From Trachythela sp. YZ-2020 (Eukaryota; Cnidaria; Anthozoa; Malacalcyonacea; Clavulariidae), in the NCBI GenBank assembly GCA_016169945.1, contig JADLSH010000079.1, positions 220,185 to 284,184 on the forward strand: a DNA stretch of 64,000 nt. The letters are read 5' to 3'. A program made the translations under genes and the position numbers. The notes below the pieces were generated by a model, which saw nothing but the letters and a program-made list of their open reading frames with translations, searched no databases and was not told the DNA's origin. Shown in pieces: positions 1-10,527 of the stretch (position 1 is the first letter of the stretch; the number at the start of each line of letters is the position of its first letter).

Positions 1-437
1 AAAACAAATTACGCAAATTTAAAAATAAATTTGTCACCAGTCTTTCGGAATTTTACGCAACGGACGTGCAGAATTTTCCAGACACTTCTAATTGGCGCCT
101 TTGCATGCATTTTTGACAGGCGTGTATAGAGGGCAAATATGATCCTTGACAGCTGTAGACAGTTGACATTACAGTATGCATTCATGAGTTTATAAACAAG
201 TACTATATTGTGCATGTTTTTTTATTTTCTTAAGTATTCATTGTATGAATTAATTGTTTTTCGGTCGAAGTTAACATTTGCATTCATTTACCCTGGGACC
301 CCAGGTCACTAAGCCCAGCTGCAAAGATCATTAAGAAAAAATTGCCGAATGCAAAAAAATGTCCCAGTGTGTGACAATGTTTCTGTGATTTTAGGGGTGT
401 TGCCAGGATTCCAAACCATATTCCTTTAGATGCAGAA

Positions 438-638
438 CTATATCCTGTCCCAAGTGCAAACCTTTTTTTTCATGTTTCCGGAACATCCCTGTGGCAATTT
501 TGATTCCCCCGGATGGTAGCTTTCTTCTTCCCACCATTCAAATATACAGTCCTTCCTTTTTCGTTTCAAGATTCCTTGAGAATCAGAAGGTGTTAACTTA
601 CAATAAGGTCCTTCAATTAAGGTCTTAAGGTCATTCAT
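438..638 (-). other. Possible exon or short ORF, unknown
   Basis: A 66-residue open frame on the minus strand with ordinary-looking composition (motif FEWWEEESYHPGES, basic patch KRKRKD). No family is recognised. It could be the last exon of a minus-strand gene whose other pieces lie at 1086-1726, but I could not join them in a consistent phase. It may equally be chance. The stretches 1-437 and 639-1085 show nothing I recognise. Confidence 0.15.
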
Positions 639-1085
639 AATTTATCAATATTTTCAAAAATACCCTCTTTGTATCAGAGCTGAGCGAGGTTTAGCTAGTG
701 CTGTTATTGTAAAAACTGTGGGAGAAATTCAAGAAAAGTGAGACAAGCAAGAGAGTTTATATTTTATAATTTTGTAATAAGGATTATTCATAACCTTTTT
801 GTGACATTTTGGGATCGTCATCACTTGGAATTAATCAAAGCAGTGTAAAGAAGTGGCAGTTTATGGAAGATGTTAAATTGAAGGGAAATGAACATCATTA
901 TGTACATGTATATATAATGGAGCACAATATATATAGGGGGTCATTATTTTTTATGCTTTTGGCACGACAGGGTTACTTATTTTTTGTCATACGAATTTTA
1001 AATTACACATCCCCACACCCCCCCCCCCCGACCTAAATTATGCCTAGTCTCCTGAGCTAAATCATAATAAAGCAATGTGACGTAC

Positions 1086-1218
1086 CTTTCTACTTCTTAA
1101 ACCATTTTCAAGATCTTCATCCTCTGAATTTTCATCCTCTGAATCCAAAATCAAGGAACTTTCAACAGGCCAAACAGGGTCGTCGGTTTTTTCAGCTTTT
1201 ACAATCTCTGAATATCTC
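1086..1218 (-). other. Candidate acidic exon
   Basis: On the minus strand a 133-nt segment is bounded by an acceptor-like CATGTAG and a donor-like AAAG|GTACGT. It reads through without stops in one phase and ends in a Ser/Asp/Glu-rich stretch (DSEDENSEDEDLENG). A second short candidate exon (1405-1444, bounded by TCGAG and AAAG|GTATGT) and an open frame at 1529-1726 lie upstream on the same strand, but the phases do not join, so this is only a hint of a degraded or incomplete gene. Function unknown. Confidence 0.2.
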
Positions 1219-2277
1219 CTACATGAGATTAAGAGATGTTGTTTTAATAACAGCAGTACAGGAGAGCTAAAATTTAATACATTAAGAGAAAAAGCAACGT
1301 ACCACAAGCGAAGCATTAGACTTTCTCAAAGTCTGACAAAGTTTATATGTCAGATTGTCAATAAGTGTGATGCACAAGATATTTAATTATATTACAAAAC
1401 ATACCTTTCTTACTAAACTGGCCATTTCCAGCACCTTCAATAACCTCGATAAAAAGCAAAATACAAATGGGGATTCTACTTAGGATCACGCAGCATTAAA
1501 AATTTAAAAATCCATCCATTTTTCTAATTTACATACTTCTAAGTTTAAAATCTCTGAAAATTTTCGTTCCGCCATCGTGCGCTTTGCGCTTGAGCATCGT
1601 GAATTTACTCCGTATTACCGCTGCCTGAGAATCTAACTCGAACTCGTGAATGAACTCGAACCACTGATCTGAAAACAAAGACTGGATAGTGCATCTCCAT
1701 GCATAAATGAAGCCAATTGTGGCCATATCGGTGTAACCACAACAAATCTACTGTGGTGTTGGGGACATGTTTAAAGAGGTTCTAACATGTTCTAGTTATT
1801 GGTGGGAAAGGAAAAATATTGTCTCGATAAGAATTTGTCATCAGTGGCCTTTCTTTCTTCCTAAATTTGCCGGTGAATAACTAATGAGGGCACACCGATG
1901 TGGCCGCCATGTGCCTCATTATGTGGTGTTTAAGACGTTGTAAAACTCATTAGAAGAGATGTTGGAAGCTATATTTTTCACGTTGCATAGAAAAATATAT
2001 TTGCTTCATAACATAACTAATTTAAACAGCTAACGATATCACTAGTCAAGAATTTGACAGATTTAAAAATCTGATCTCATTAAAAATATTCTGGCTTCAA
2101 AATTGGCTCATTGAATTCAATGAGTTTCAGATCAGTGACTCGGACTCAAAATCGTAACTCATCAAATAGAATATCTCATTCATTTATTCTTTAACCAAAT
2201 GCTTAATTGATTTGTAAATCTATAAATTACATCATATACACCATACCTTTGGACATATTGGTGTTTAAGCACTTTCT

Positions 2278-2410
2278 GTTACACCCAGGCGGCATAAAAG
2301 AGCACACACAGGAGAAACCAGATCAATGTGATATTTGTGAAAGACATAACAATACCCACAATGGATTAAAACCTTATGAATGTTATATTCCATGGTCAAA
2401 CAGCTTGTGA
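2278..2410 (+). pseudogene. C2H2 zinc-finger gene remnant
   Basis: The translated segment contains the classic C2H2 linker and half-finger pattern: an EHTQEKPDQCDICE block followed by THNGLKPYEC, which match H-T-G-E-K-P-x-x-C-x-x-C and its repeat. The finger between them is shortened and lacks a proper second histidine, and the frame ends after the second Cys. I read it as a decayed fragment of a multi-finger protein. No intact gene surrounds it; 1730-2270 and 2411-3070 show no feature I can support. Confidence 0.6.
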
Positions 2411-3109
2411 AAATATAAAAGAATACGCGCTGGCAACAATTTTTGTCAATGTTCTAGAACAAATATTATTAAACAAATGAATTTGCAAACACATTTTCAT
2501 AATTAATAATATAGTTGGTATATATTATTGATAATCTTTCTTGGCAATAATATATAGACCGATAAATATATTAGCACTGATAAATATCCAGGCTTACAGA
2601 TCAAGAACCTTGCAATAATAAATATACATGGTGTTCTCCACAAACCAAACCATATAATATTAAACTGGGTTTGTTTTCTTAATTATCCGATCCCTCACTT
2701 GCACTTCATTATTGACAGTATTAATATTACACTCTAATTTATATACATAGAAGTTTAATGTTTTGGCTGACATAATCCAAATTCAATTGACAACACATGA
2801 GCAAGTTTTCCTTTCAGGACCCAGATAAACAAATAATGCATGATGCAGGAAACACTGCAGCTTATTGAGTTAACGCCAGAGATGAACCGGTTTGAAGATT
2901 AAATGCATTCAACATTCATCCACGTCTAGTTTTAGCAAAGTTTTTTTCCGAGTTACACCAACTTCGTATATTTAAATTAGAATTTACACAATGTTACTGA
3001 CTCACGTATACTGTTAGAATAGCATGGTGTGTCTAGTTTTATTCTCATAGAAAACAAACGAATAACCGCCGAGGATGTGTAATTGTTGGGGGCTGACAAC
3101 CCAGCTAGC

Positions 3110-3275
3110 ACAAGAACGTTCCACCCACGTTGTCAGAACGTTCGGTTTACGTTGGGTACACGTTGCAATTTACGTGCGCCCAACGGGATTTTGTCGACTC
3201 CAGGGAACGTCGTCACATCGTTGTCGGAAAACGTTAGGAAAAATGTACACACAACGTTTATGAAACGTAAATTTA
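3110..3275. repeat. AACGTT-rich short dispersed repeat
   Basis: AACGTT, ACGTTG or AACGT recur at short, irregular intervals through about 165 bp, in both orientations because AACGTT is palindromic. Open frames here are by-products of the repetition. Probably part of a repetitive element; the family is unknown. Confidence 0.35.
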
Positions 3276-3608
3276 TTAAAGCGAAACTTTCACACAACCT
3301 TTATAGCCTACAACCATATATTTATTAAAGCGGAATTCCACACAACCTTGGTGCAACTATATACACTGTATATATGTTGCGTGGTATGACAACGTAATCT
3401 TATAGGATAATATAATATAATATAAAATTTAAAAGATAAAATAGTACAAGATATTCGTCATATGTAAAATAATATTTTCGGTGACATTCCATTGAAAGGA
3501 CGTCGCAGGAACGTTTCTACCTTGCAGAGATTACAATTACATGTCTTTTTGGACGATTTTCTCTTAGTATAAATCTTGTCGATGGAATTCATCAATAATA
3601 GAGAACTT

Positions 3609-3882
3609 AATCATAATGATCTATATTGAAAAGTTATGGCTAACTATAGCTGAATCATAATTTTCCTATATTGAAATATTATGACTAATTACTACTTAAC
3701 CATAATTTTCCTATATTGAAAAATTATGACTAATTATAGCTTAATCATATATAATGATCTATATTGAAAAAGTATGACTAATTATAGCGTAATCATAATG
3801 ATCTGTATTGAAAAATTATGACTAATTGTAGCTTAATCACAATGATCTATATTGAAACATTATGACTAATTATAGCTTAAGC
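3609..3882. repeat. 45-bp tandem repeat, six units
   Basis: Six diverged units begin near 3609, 3653, 3698, 3744, 3791 and 3835. Each contains a core similar to AATCATAATGATCTATATTG followed by a TTATGACTAATTATAGCTT-like half. Spacing is 44-47 bp. AT-rich minisatellite with no coding potential. Confidence 0.8.
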
Positions 3883-4665
3883 ATGTAGGACGGCAACGCG
3901 ACGACGACGGCCAAAACTCTTTCAAATAAACGATAGTAAAGAAAACTTGTCGTGTATTATCAATCGTATGAATTTAATACATTTTAATTCCGCTTGAATT
4001 ACAGGCGTTGTATACAAGGCGTGAAAAATTTGTGATTTGCCGTTGTAAGCAGAACGAGGTCGAGGACCACGTTTAAAACTACCGCGGGACTTTAATTATT
4101 AACTAAAGCTGACTTTTACTGACCACTGATCTCGATGATTTTTGAGGACTCTTCCTAACTCAGCCATACCCTGCTTGTTCCTCCAAAGTGTGCTGCGCAG
4201 GAGAGCAGGGTGAAGAAACCATTTACATAGACCTGTGCATCATGCCTAAGGGAGTTTTCGAATCTCAGGAGGCTAACTGTACATAAGCAATAGCTAATTG
4301 TATTCTAATTATAACCTGTATGCTCTATAGTAACACTGGACCTTACCCACTTCTAGTGGGGTCACTAGGGGTGTATTTTGATATGGAACTCACTGCAAGA
4401 ATATTTATTATTGTGTGAGAATTGATTATTTTTTATACAACAGTGATCTCATCAAATAATAATTAAGTCAGCTATGTCCTGCCTAATGAAAGAGAATATC
4501 ATAATTATGTATTATTAGCAGACACCTGTTTAATTACATTCATTAGAATGATGCAAATATTTTAAGTTAATCTGAATTTTGTATTTACTTATGTACCTTA
4601 CTTTCAATGTATTTTATAGATAACCTAATTATACAGGCCTTAAAATATCACTCCGTAACGGACAT

Positions 4666-4803
4666 TGTCCGACCCATTCATGTAATTGTCCGACCATGAA
4701 AGAAACGCACCGGAGATTCTGTCCGACCGAAGGAAAATTGAGCATTACCGTTTGTCCGACCCAACTGTATTGATGTCCGACCAAACTTTAACTTTGTCCG
4801 ACG
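4666..4803. promoter_or_regulatory. Helically phased array of TGTCCGACC sites
   Basis: Six copies of TGTCCGACC (the last is TGTCCGACG) start at 4666, 4687, 4720, 4753, 4774 and 4795. Spacings are 21, 33, 33, 21 and 21 bp, close to two and three helical turns, so all sites would lie on one face of the DNA. The sequence between them is not conserved, which argues for protein-binding sites rather than a decayed tandem repeat. The array sits about 120 bp upstream of an internal TTAGGG tract and 450 bp upstream of a tyrosine-recombinase gene. Binding by that recombinase or by a telomere-associated factor is inference. Confidence 0.5.
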
Positions 4804-4877
4804 TAAATTTACTACGTAAATGTTTATCAGAGCTGTTATGTGGTCCGCTAAGCGTGACAGCGGAGCCGGGTATTCAT

Positions 4878-4922
4878 TTGTCCAGTCGCATTTTGTCCAG
4901 TCGCATTTTGTCCAGTCGCAAT
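4878..4922. repeat. 15-bp tandem repeat abutting telomeric tract
   Basis: Three perfect or near-perfect units of TTGTCCAGTCGCATT at 4878, 4893 and 4908. The third runs directly into the TTAGGG tract. The TGTCCAGTCG core resembles the TGTCCGACC sites just upstream, suggesting a shared origin. Confidence 0.75.
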
Positions 4923-4955
4923 TAGGGTTAGGGTTGGGGAGTTAGGGTTAGGGTT
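4922..4955 (+). repeat. Interstitial telomeric repeat 1 (TTAGGG)
   Basis: About five TTAGGG-like units with one interruption (GGGGAG), G-rich strand on plus, in the same orientation as the terminal telomere. The roughly 100 bp that follow (4955-5060) resemble the sequence following the second internal TTAGGG tract at 49283, sharing segments such as ATGGGTGA-AACTT and a GTGTATTTCT block. Confidence 0.85.
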
Positions 4956-5229
4956 GTCCAATCTAATGGGTGATAACTTGTTGTGGTTTTAAGCCAAAAT
5001 TATTTTTGCGTTGAACCAATACATTTATCAATTGTGTATTTCTTCAATTCAAGTTTCTCTAATTAGTTTCAGTGAATAATCGAGCTAAGGTGGAACTAAG
5101 TTTTTGAGTAAGGTGCTTTGGCCCATCTTACATTTTTTATTCCACCCTCCCCCACTCCCCGTTGACTGGGAAAGGTGGCTGTGCTTCTCTTTAAAATCTT
5201 ACACAAACCATTTTTCCTTTCGTTTATAG

Positions 5230-7455
5230 CCCTCACAAGTGTTGCCAATGGACTCTCTACGATTTGTAGAAAGAAATGACCAGAAATATTATTGCTTTAT
5301 TGACGTTTGCATTAACATTTTTCCGAATACATCTAAAAGTACAGTGCGACACTGGTTGAAGGCTTTGAATATACCCACTGTGATATGCTCAGGAGAAGAA
5401 TGAAAATATTTGCCAAGCGGTAATCCAACCCTCTGTGGATCTTTTGGGATTATATCTGACAAAGACCTTCAGAGACTTATGGACAACAGAGTAAATAGTC
5501 AAGCATCCCCCAAAAAACGCGCAAGATTTGGTTTCAGTTCCAGTAACCAGCCTACCACTCTTCAGTCTTCGAGCTGCTCCAGCCAGAATAGTTGTTCTAC
5601 CACTTTAAATCATAGCGAGTCTTCCGTGGGAAGCCCGAGTACTAGTATTGTATCTTCCACCTGCTATAGACAGAACAGTTGTCCTACCAACTTAAATCAT
5701 AGCGAGTCTCCCGTGGGAAACGAGAGTATTGTGAATTATAGCGATAGTTCGGGCGAAGATGGAGAGAATAATAAAGATATCCCACATGCTGTCAATCCAA
5801 AGGGTTCGTGTAATACTCAGGAAAGTCAAGGCGAACAAGCTGCTGGCGAAATGCCCGCGATTTCTCCAGTTCAGAAAAAGCGGAGATCGGCCAGCGTGTT
5901 GCCACTGGAAGAGGCCCCACAGCAATTACGGACAGCAGTAAGAAGCTTGCGTGAGTATTACGAGAGAATGTTTAATCCTCTTCGTTGTGGCCCCCCGTTT
6001 TCAAAGGCTACTGCAGACAAGACTGTTGAGAGGTTAATGGGCTTCATGTATTATTACCGCCACGTCGAAAACATTTCAAGTTTATCCTTATTACTATTTA
6101 ACGACACAGATCTATTTACAAAATATATAGGATATATGGAAGACGTTCGTCAATTAAAGCCATCCACAATTAGTAATTTCCTAACAGTAGCTATAAATGT
6201 TGTAAAATATAACTTAAGGACGGAAACTGGCCCCTCTGTAGATGCAGAGAAATCGCCCCAAATTCACGCTTATCGCAGTTATCAGCGCCAATTTCAAAGG
6301 GCCAATTTTATCAGCGCCAATTTCTTAAGTTATTTGCTTACAAAATGCCCAAAGGAAGGTTTAACAAATAAGTCTAGTCAGCAGTTCTATTTCGCACATG
6401 TTTTAGAAACACTCCGGAATTTGAGAAACAATTATTTAGAATCTAGTGGACTTCAGAAAGCTAGGCACTTTCACAATTTCGTGCTGTTAGCATTGTATAT
6501 GAGGGCTATGACGGGACGTTCAAAAGAACTTCGTACACTTCGACTGTATTTAGAATCTGAAAAACAACAGCCTTTCGAATTCGACCATTTCGAATCTGCA
6601 AATTTCATCGTATTTGAGCTCGGCCAAAACATTTATATTGTCCAGTCCGATTTTAAAACTGCCAAAAGCACAGGTGCGACCAAGCTCGACATCTCCGATG
6701 ACGTCGACTTGGTGTATTATCTGAGATTGTTCGTTAATGCACGTCCATCTTTAATGCTCGGGAAATCGCACGATTATTTCTTTTTAAATGGTTATGGAGA
6801 GGCATTTCAGAGCAGTAGTTCCATTGCTAAGTATATAGGAGATATATTTGAACATGAAGTTTCAATTCGAGCTAGCACAACTGCCTTGAGACACGCGCTA
6901 GTTACTTATTTCTCCACACTAGATGAGTCTAACGACGTAAATTTGCAAAAGAGTTTGGCCGTTCTAATGAAACACTCCGTTCGATACCAGCAGTCAGTAT
7001 ACACAGACTTATCACACGCAGAAAAAACTAAGGCAAGCAGAAATCTTTTGCGCAACGAAATAACAGCCAGCGTCTTTGGTGAGCCCACAGACATAGTCCC
7101 ACTGCATGATATCGCTCAGAACGCCGGTGAAGATTCTAGCGACGAAGTTGAGTTAAGGCCTGAAACGGGAGATATCGTTGCGTTGCTTGACGGGGTATCT
7201 ACGAAAGAGAACGTAAATTAATTTTTTGCGAAAATAGCTAGGTTTACGGAAGATCGTAGTGAAGTGTATTTAATCCACCTTGAACTCGTGGAGAGCTCGG
7301 ACAACTTGTATCGCTTGAAGCCGGGTAAAGTGTGGACAGAACTTGTGGGGGCGTGCGTTTTTCCCCTCGATATTGTGTGGGATTCTTCCGAAAAAGCATA
7401 CGAACTACGAACATCACCTGAAGAAATATTTAAATATGTGCATGGTCACTCATGA
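5230..7455 (+). pseudogene. Crypton-like tyrosine recombinase, two nonsense codons
   Basis: One frame runs from an ATG at 5248 (just after an acceptor-like CGTTTATAG) to a stop at 7453-7455, about 735 codons. It is broken only by TGA at 5401 and TAA at 7219; a second family member on the minus strand at 46573-49269 aligns through both breaks. The N-terminus carries a helix-turn-helix-like segment (STVRHWLKALNI), then a Ser-rich linker, then a C-terminal tyrosine recombinase. Catalytic candidates are Arg in TGRSKELRT (6517), Lys in SDFKTAKS (about 6655), Arg-His in TTALRHAL (6889), His in MKHS (6973) and nucleophile Tyr in SVYTDL (7000). The usual first His of box II is Thr. This family integrates and excises DNA through a covalent 3'-phosphotyrosine. 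The first stop is consistent with a CGA-to-TGA change. Crypton assignment rests on the lone recombinase and lack of RT; DIRS- or Ngaro-derived origin is possible. Confidence 0.8.
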
Positions 7456-7684
7456 CTCAGTGTGGTTAACGTACTAATTTCAAAATAGGGTACGCATTCT
7501 TTATCTATTATTCATATGTTATATTGTAATTTCGCATGACTCATAAGGTTAAGTTTCACTGCGATTAATTAAGTTTGGAAATTCGAAACAAGTTAATTAT
7601 GGAAAAAACGTATTATAAGCGTATATTATACACAGTCAGTTAACATAATCAAGCGACCTGTTTTACGCCACGGTTGTCAAGGTT

Positions 7685-7895
7685 GGGGCCGGTTTTACGA
7701 ATACGGGATAGCCCGTTGTAAAAAGGCTTGAAAAGCTATAAAACTACGGATATGGACTTCACAATTAATAAAGAGAAACTTTAATTTAAAAAGAAGAAGC
7801 TTTATTAAGGTTTTTACCAAACAAGCCAATTTTAGGACTCTTCAAAAATCACTATCCGCTGCATATCGCTATCCGGCCTTCGTACAACCGGCCCC
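7685..7895. mobile_element. MITE-like inverted-repeat element
   Basis: The ends are about 27-bp imperfect inverted repeats: left GGGGCCGGTTTTACGAATAC, right arm complementary to GGGGCCGGTTGTACGAAGGC. Total 211 bp, AT-rich interior, no ORF. No clear target duplication was seen. The superfamily is not assigned. Confidence 0.55.
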
Positions 7896-8940
7896 TGGAT
7901 AATAAAACTGTGATTATGTCAGTTTGTGTTGATGTTATTGACATGGTGCAAAATGCCACCAAAATTTAGGTATGGTGACTTTCGAGTGACTCTGTGTTGA
8001 CAAAAACGTCGCTTGTTTAACCTCATTATTTCTTTAAAAAATATTGTAATCTACTCATGGGGATATATCGGGCAAATTAAACATTGTTGTTTTTCTATTT
8101 CTCATTTAGAGAGTCATAATCATTAAAAGTATTTTTGTTGTATTTTTCTATTACAAAGGTTTTGCTAAAAACTCGTATGTGTTTGTATTTTTAAAAAGCC
8201 TGATGTATATTATAGAGTTTGGGTGAATATTTATGCCAGGGCCTTTTTTAACAATTCGTCAGTGGGAAAAGGGTCCTACCAAGGAAGTAGTAAAAGCGGG
8301 AGTCAGAGGAGGTGTACAGATTTGTAGGGGTCTTCGGGAGTTTTATGTATCATTGAGTCTGGCTCTGGGTGTTGATTTCCTGCATTTTCAGCAACAATTT
8401 TTTGTATATCCCATTCTTGAAAACGGACTGAGATTTCAGTACAAATGCAAGGTTTTAGTCGTGGGAATATCATAACACTCTTCTAAGCTAAGTCATTCTC
8501 CCCATTTTTGCTTATAGTTTGGACAAAAGGGACGTTCACTGCGGGAGCCAAAATAGTTTACTCTGGGTTAACATGGAGGCTGGGGGAACTTGCGCTTCCC
8601 GACCAGTTTATATGTTAAAAAGGGCCCTGATTTATACTTTGGTATTGGGATCGTTAGTTCTCACATCATCAGTTCTCGCAATTTCGGATAGTGGGATTTT
8701 TCATTGTGAATTCATCAGGAACTTACCGTTTTTTATTTTACTCCAGTGCGCAGTTACGCACTTTTCAATTTTCTATATCTGGCGTAAATTTCTAGATTTT
8801 AATTATTAGTCGCTAGGGCACCGGCCAAAATTTCCGTCTATTTCTTACAGATCACAGATGTATTTCGTTATTTTACTATCCCGATATTAACACAATATTA
8901 ACATTGCTTAAAGCATACTTAGAAAGGGTTTATTCGCTTT
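7896..8940. other. Unassigned stretch with two small ORFs
   Basis: Plus-strand open frames of 80 residues (8233-8475) and 96 residues (8519-8809, with a hydrophobic stretch around residues 37-55) occur here. Neither is recognised and neither is repeated elsewhere in the window, so I do not call them genes. No other structure was seen. Confidence 0.2.
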
Positions 8941-9262
8941 AGGTCAGACCGTTGTCAATCCAGTTTAAGTATTGAGCCCTAAATATCAGTTCATCCAGGT
9001 ATATATTTAGGTCAGACCGTTATCAATCCAGTTGAAGTATTGAGACCCTAAATATCAGTTCATCCAGGTATATATTTAGGTCAGACCGTTATCAATCCAG
9101 TTTAATTATTGAGACCCTAAATATCAGTACATCCAGGTATATATTTAGGTCAGACCGTTATCAATCCAGTTTAAGTTTTGAGACACTCAGACAGTTTATC
9201 TATCCAGTTAAGTATTGAGATCCTAAATATCAGTTCATCCAGGCTCACATACTTAGGTCAGT
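8941..9262. repeat. 69-bp tandem repeat at left edge of copy 1
   Basis: Units starting AGGTCAGACCGTT lie at 8941, 9009, 9078 and 9147, followed by a partial unit running into the duplicated block. Each contains a CAGTTCATCCAGGTATAT-like segment. The left edge of copy 2 (about 35440-35640) has a different, two-unit repeat that also contains ACCATCCAG, so the block edge is repetitive in both copies. Confidence 0.8.
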
Positions 9263-9910
9263 TCACTTAATACCATGTGTCATCAACAATGCGACTAATT
9301 ATGTATTTTATATTTTATAATTTGCATTTTTATAATACTGCAAACTTGTTTTGGTGACTTTATGGACAGAATACAAAATAGAAAGAGGGAGACATCCATA
9401 TGGACTCGATCGTTATGAGGATAACTGAGATATACATATATATATATAATGCTTCAGAAGTGCGATGTATGTCGTTCTCTCAAACGCCATCTTGGATTTT
9501 CGAAATTATACAAGATACAAGATTTGCATTAGATGCGATAATTTCACTTTGAATGGTAAGAGTATTATTATGTTTTAAGGATTATTAAAAGAGAGATTGA
9601 GAATGTGTTTTACCTCATCAATGATCAATATAATTCAAAATACAACAAGAAGTTCGATGTTGTGTGATGCTATTTGCAGGTTTTATTTAGTTTGCAGTTT
9701 CCTATTTCCAAGTTTCATATTTCCAGTTTTCTAATTCTTAGCCTATAAACCTAATATTACAATCTGGTTTTGTTCGATAAAGCAGATTGTTATTACAAAT
9801 CAACCTGATACATAGCAATTTCATATAAACCGCAACACATATTGTAAACAATATTGATTGGAGTGTTCGATATATGATATAAATGGCTAAGTGGAAATAC
9901 TGAACTTAAG

Positions 9911-10230
9911 AGGCCGATTACATGGGCCGAGTTGTCCCGGCTAACAGAGTTGACCCGCTAAGGCGAGACGAGTTATAAATTGCAATTACATGAGCCGGGC
10001 TAGCTCGGCAAACCGGGCTGAAGTGAGCTCATTAAACTGAAAATTTTCAACAATTAAATAAGTTTTGCTAGTTTTAGAAAGAAAATTGTTTACGTACTGC
10101 AATTAAGGGCTTCTTCACGTATAGGCTGGAGTTAGATGCTGTATTTACAATGAGAAATGCCCATAACATAGTTTTCTTAATACAATATCTTCGATTTGTT
10201 TAGCTATAACAGTTTTCTACTCACTAGGGC
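9911..10230. mobile_element. Copy-1-specific insertion (GGCCGATTACATGG type)
   Basis: Copies 1 and 2 match up to about 9910/36152 and again from about 10233/36625, but the sequence between is unrelated. In copy 1 it begins GAGGCCGATTACATGGGCCG and contains the related GATTACATG or ATTACATGAGCCGGGCTAG words. It looks like a MITE remnant. In both copies the interval ends in a 3'-splice-like motif (CACTAG or CACTTCAG) just where similarity resumes. Confidence 0.4.
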
Positions 10231-10527
10231 GCTTGATATATGCATTGGTGCAAGCGTTTTTCAGTTCTAGCAATAGACCTTATGCATAATGACATTTCCA
10301 AACTGTGCATGACCACAAATACCAGAAATATTTTCTAGTATTTTATTTTTTAGATCCTCGCAAAGAATTCTGGTAGTTGTAGTCAAACACAGCAAAGAAA
10401 CGTCATAATGCATAATGTCTATTCAGAACACAGATTGATTCTGGAATGCATGCAGTGTTCGTAGAAATTTCAACTAGAAAATCCCAAATGAATGTTCCCA
10501 AACATCAAATATACAAGGAAACGGCTA

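Noticed and set aside
3609..3882. CRISPR-like repeat array
   Set aside because: Eukaryotic context and 45-bp units without unique spacers; a plain tandem repeat.
4686..4925. 79-residue frame with repeated LSD/MSD
   Set aside because: Arises because the TGTCCGACC sites are spaced by multiples of three; no protein features.
8519..8809. Possible small membrane protein
   Set aside because: Single short frame with one hydrophobic stretch and no conservation to test; left as unassigned.
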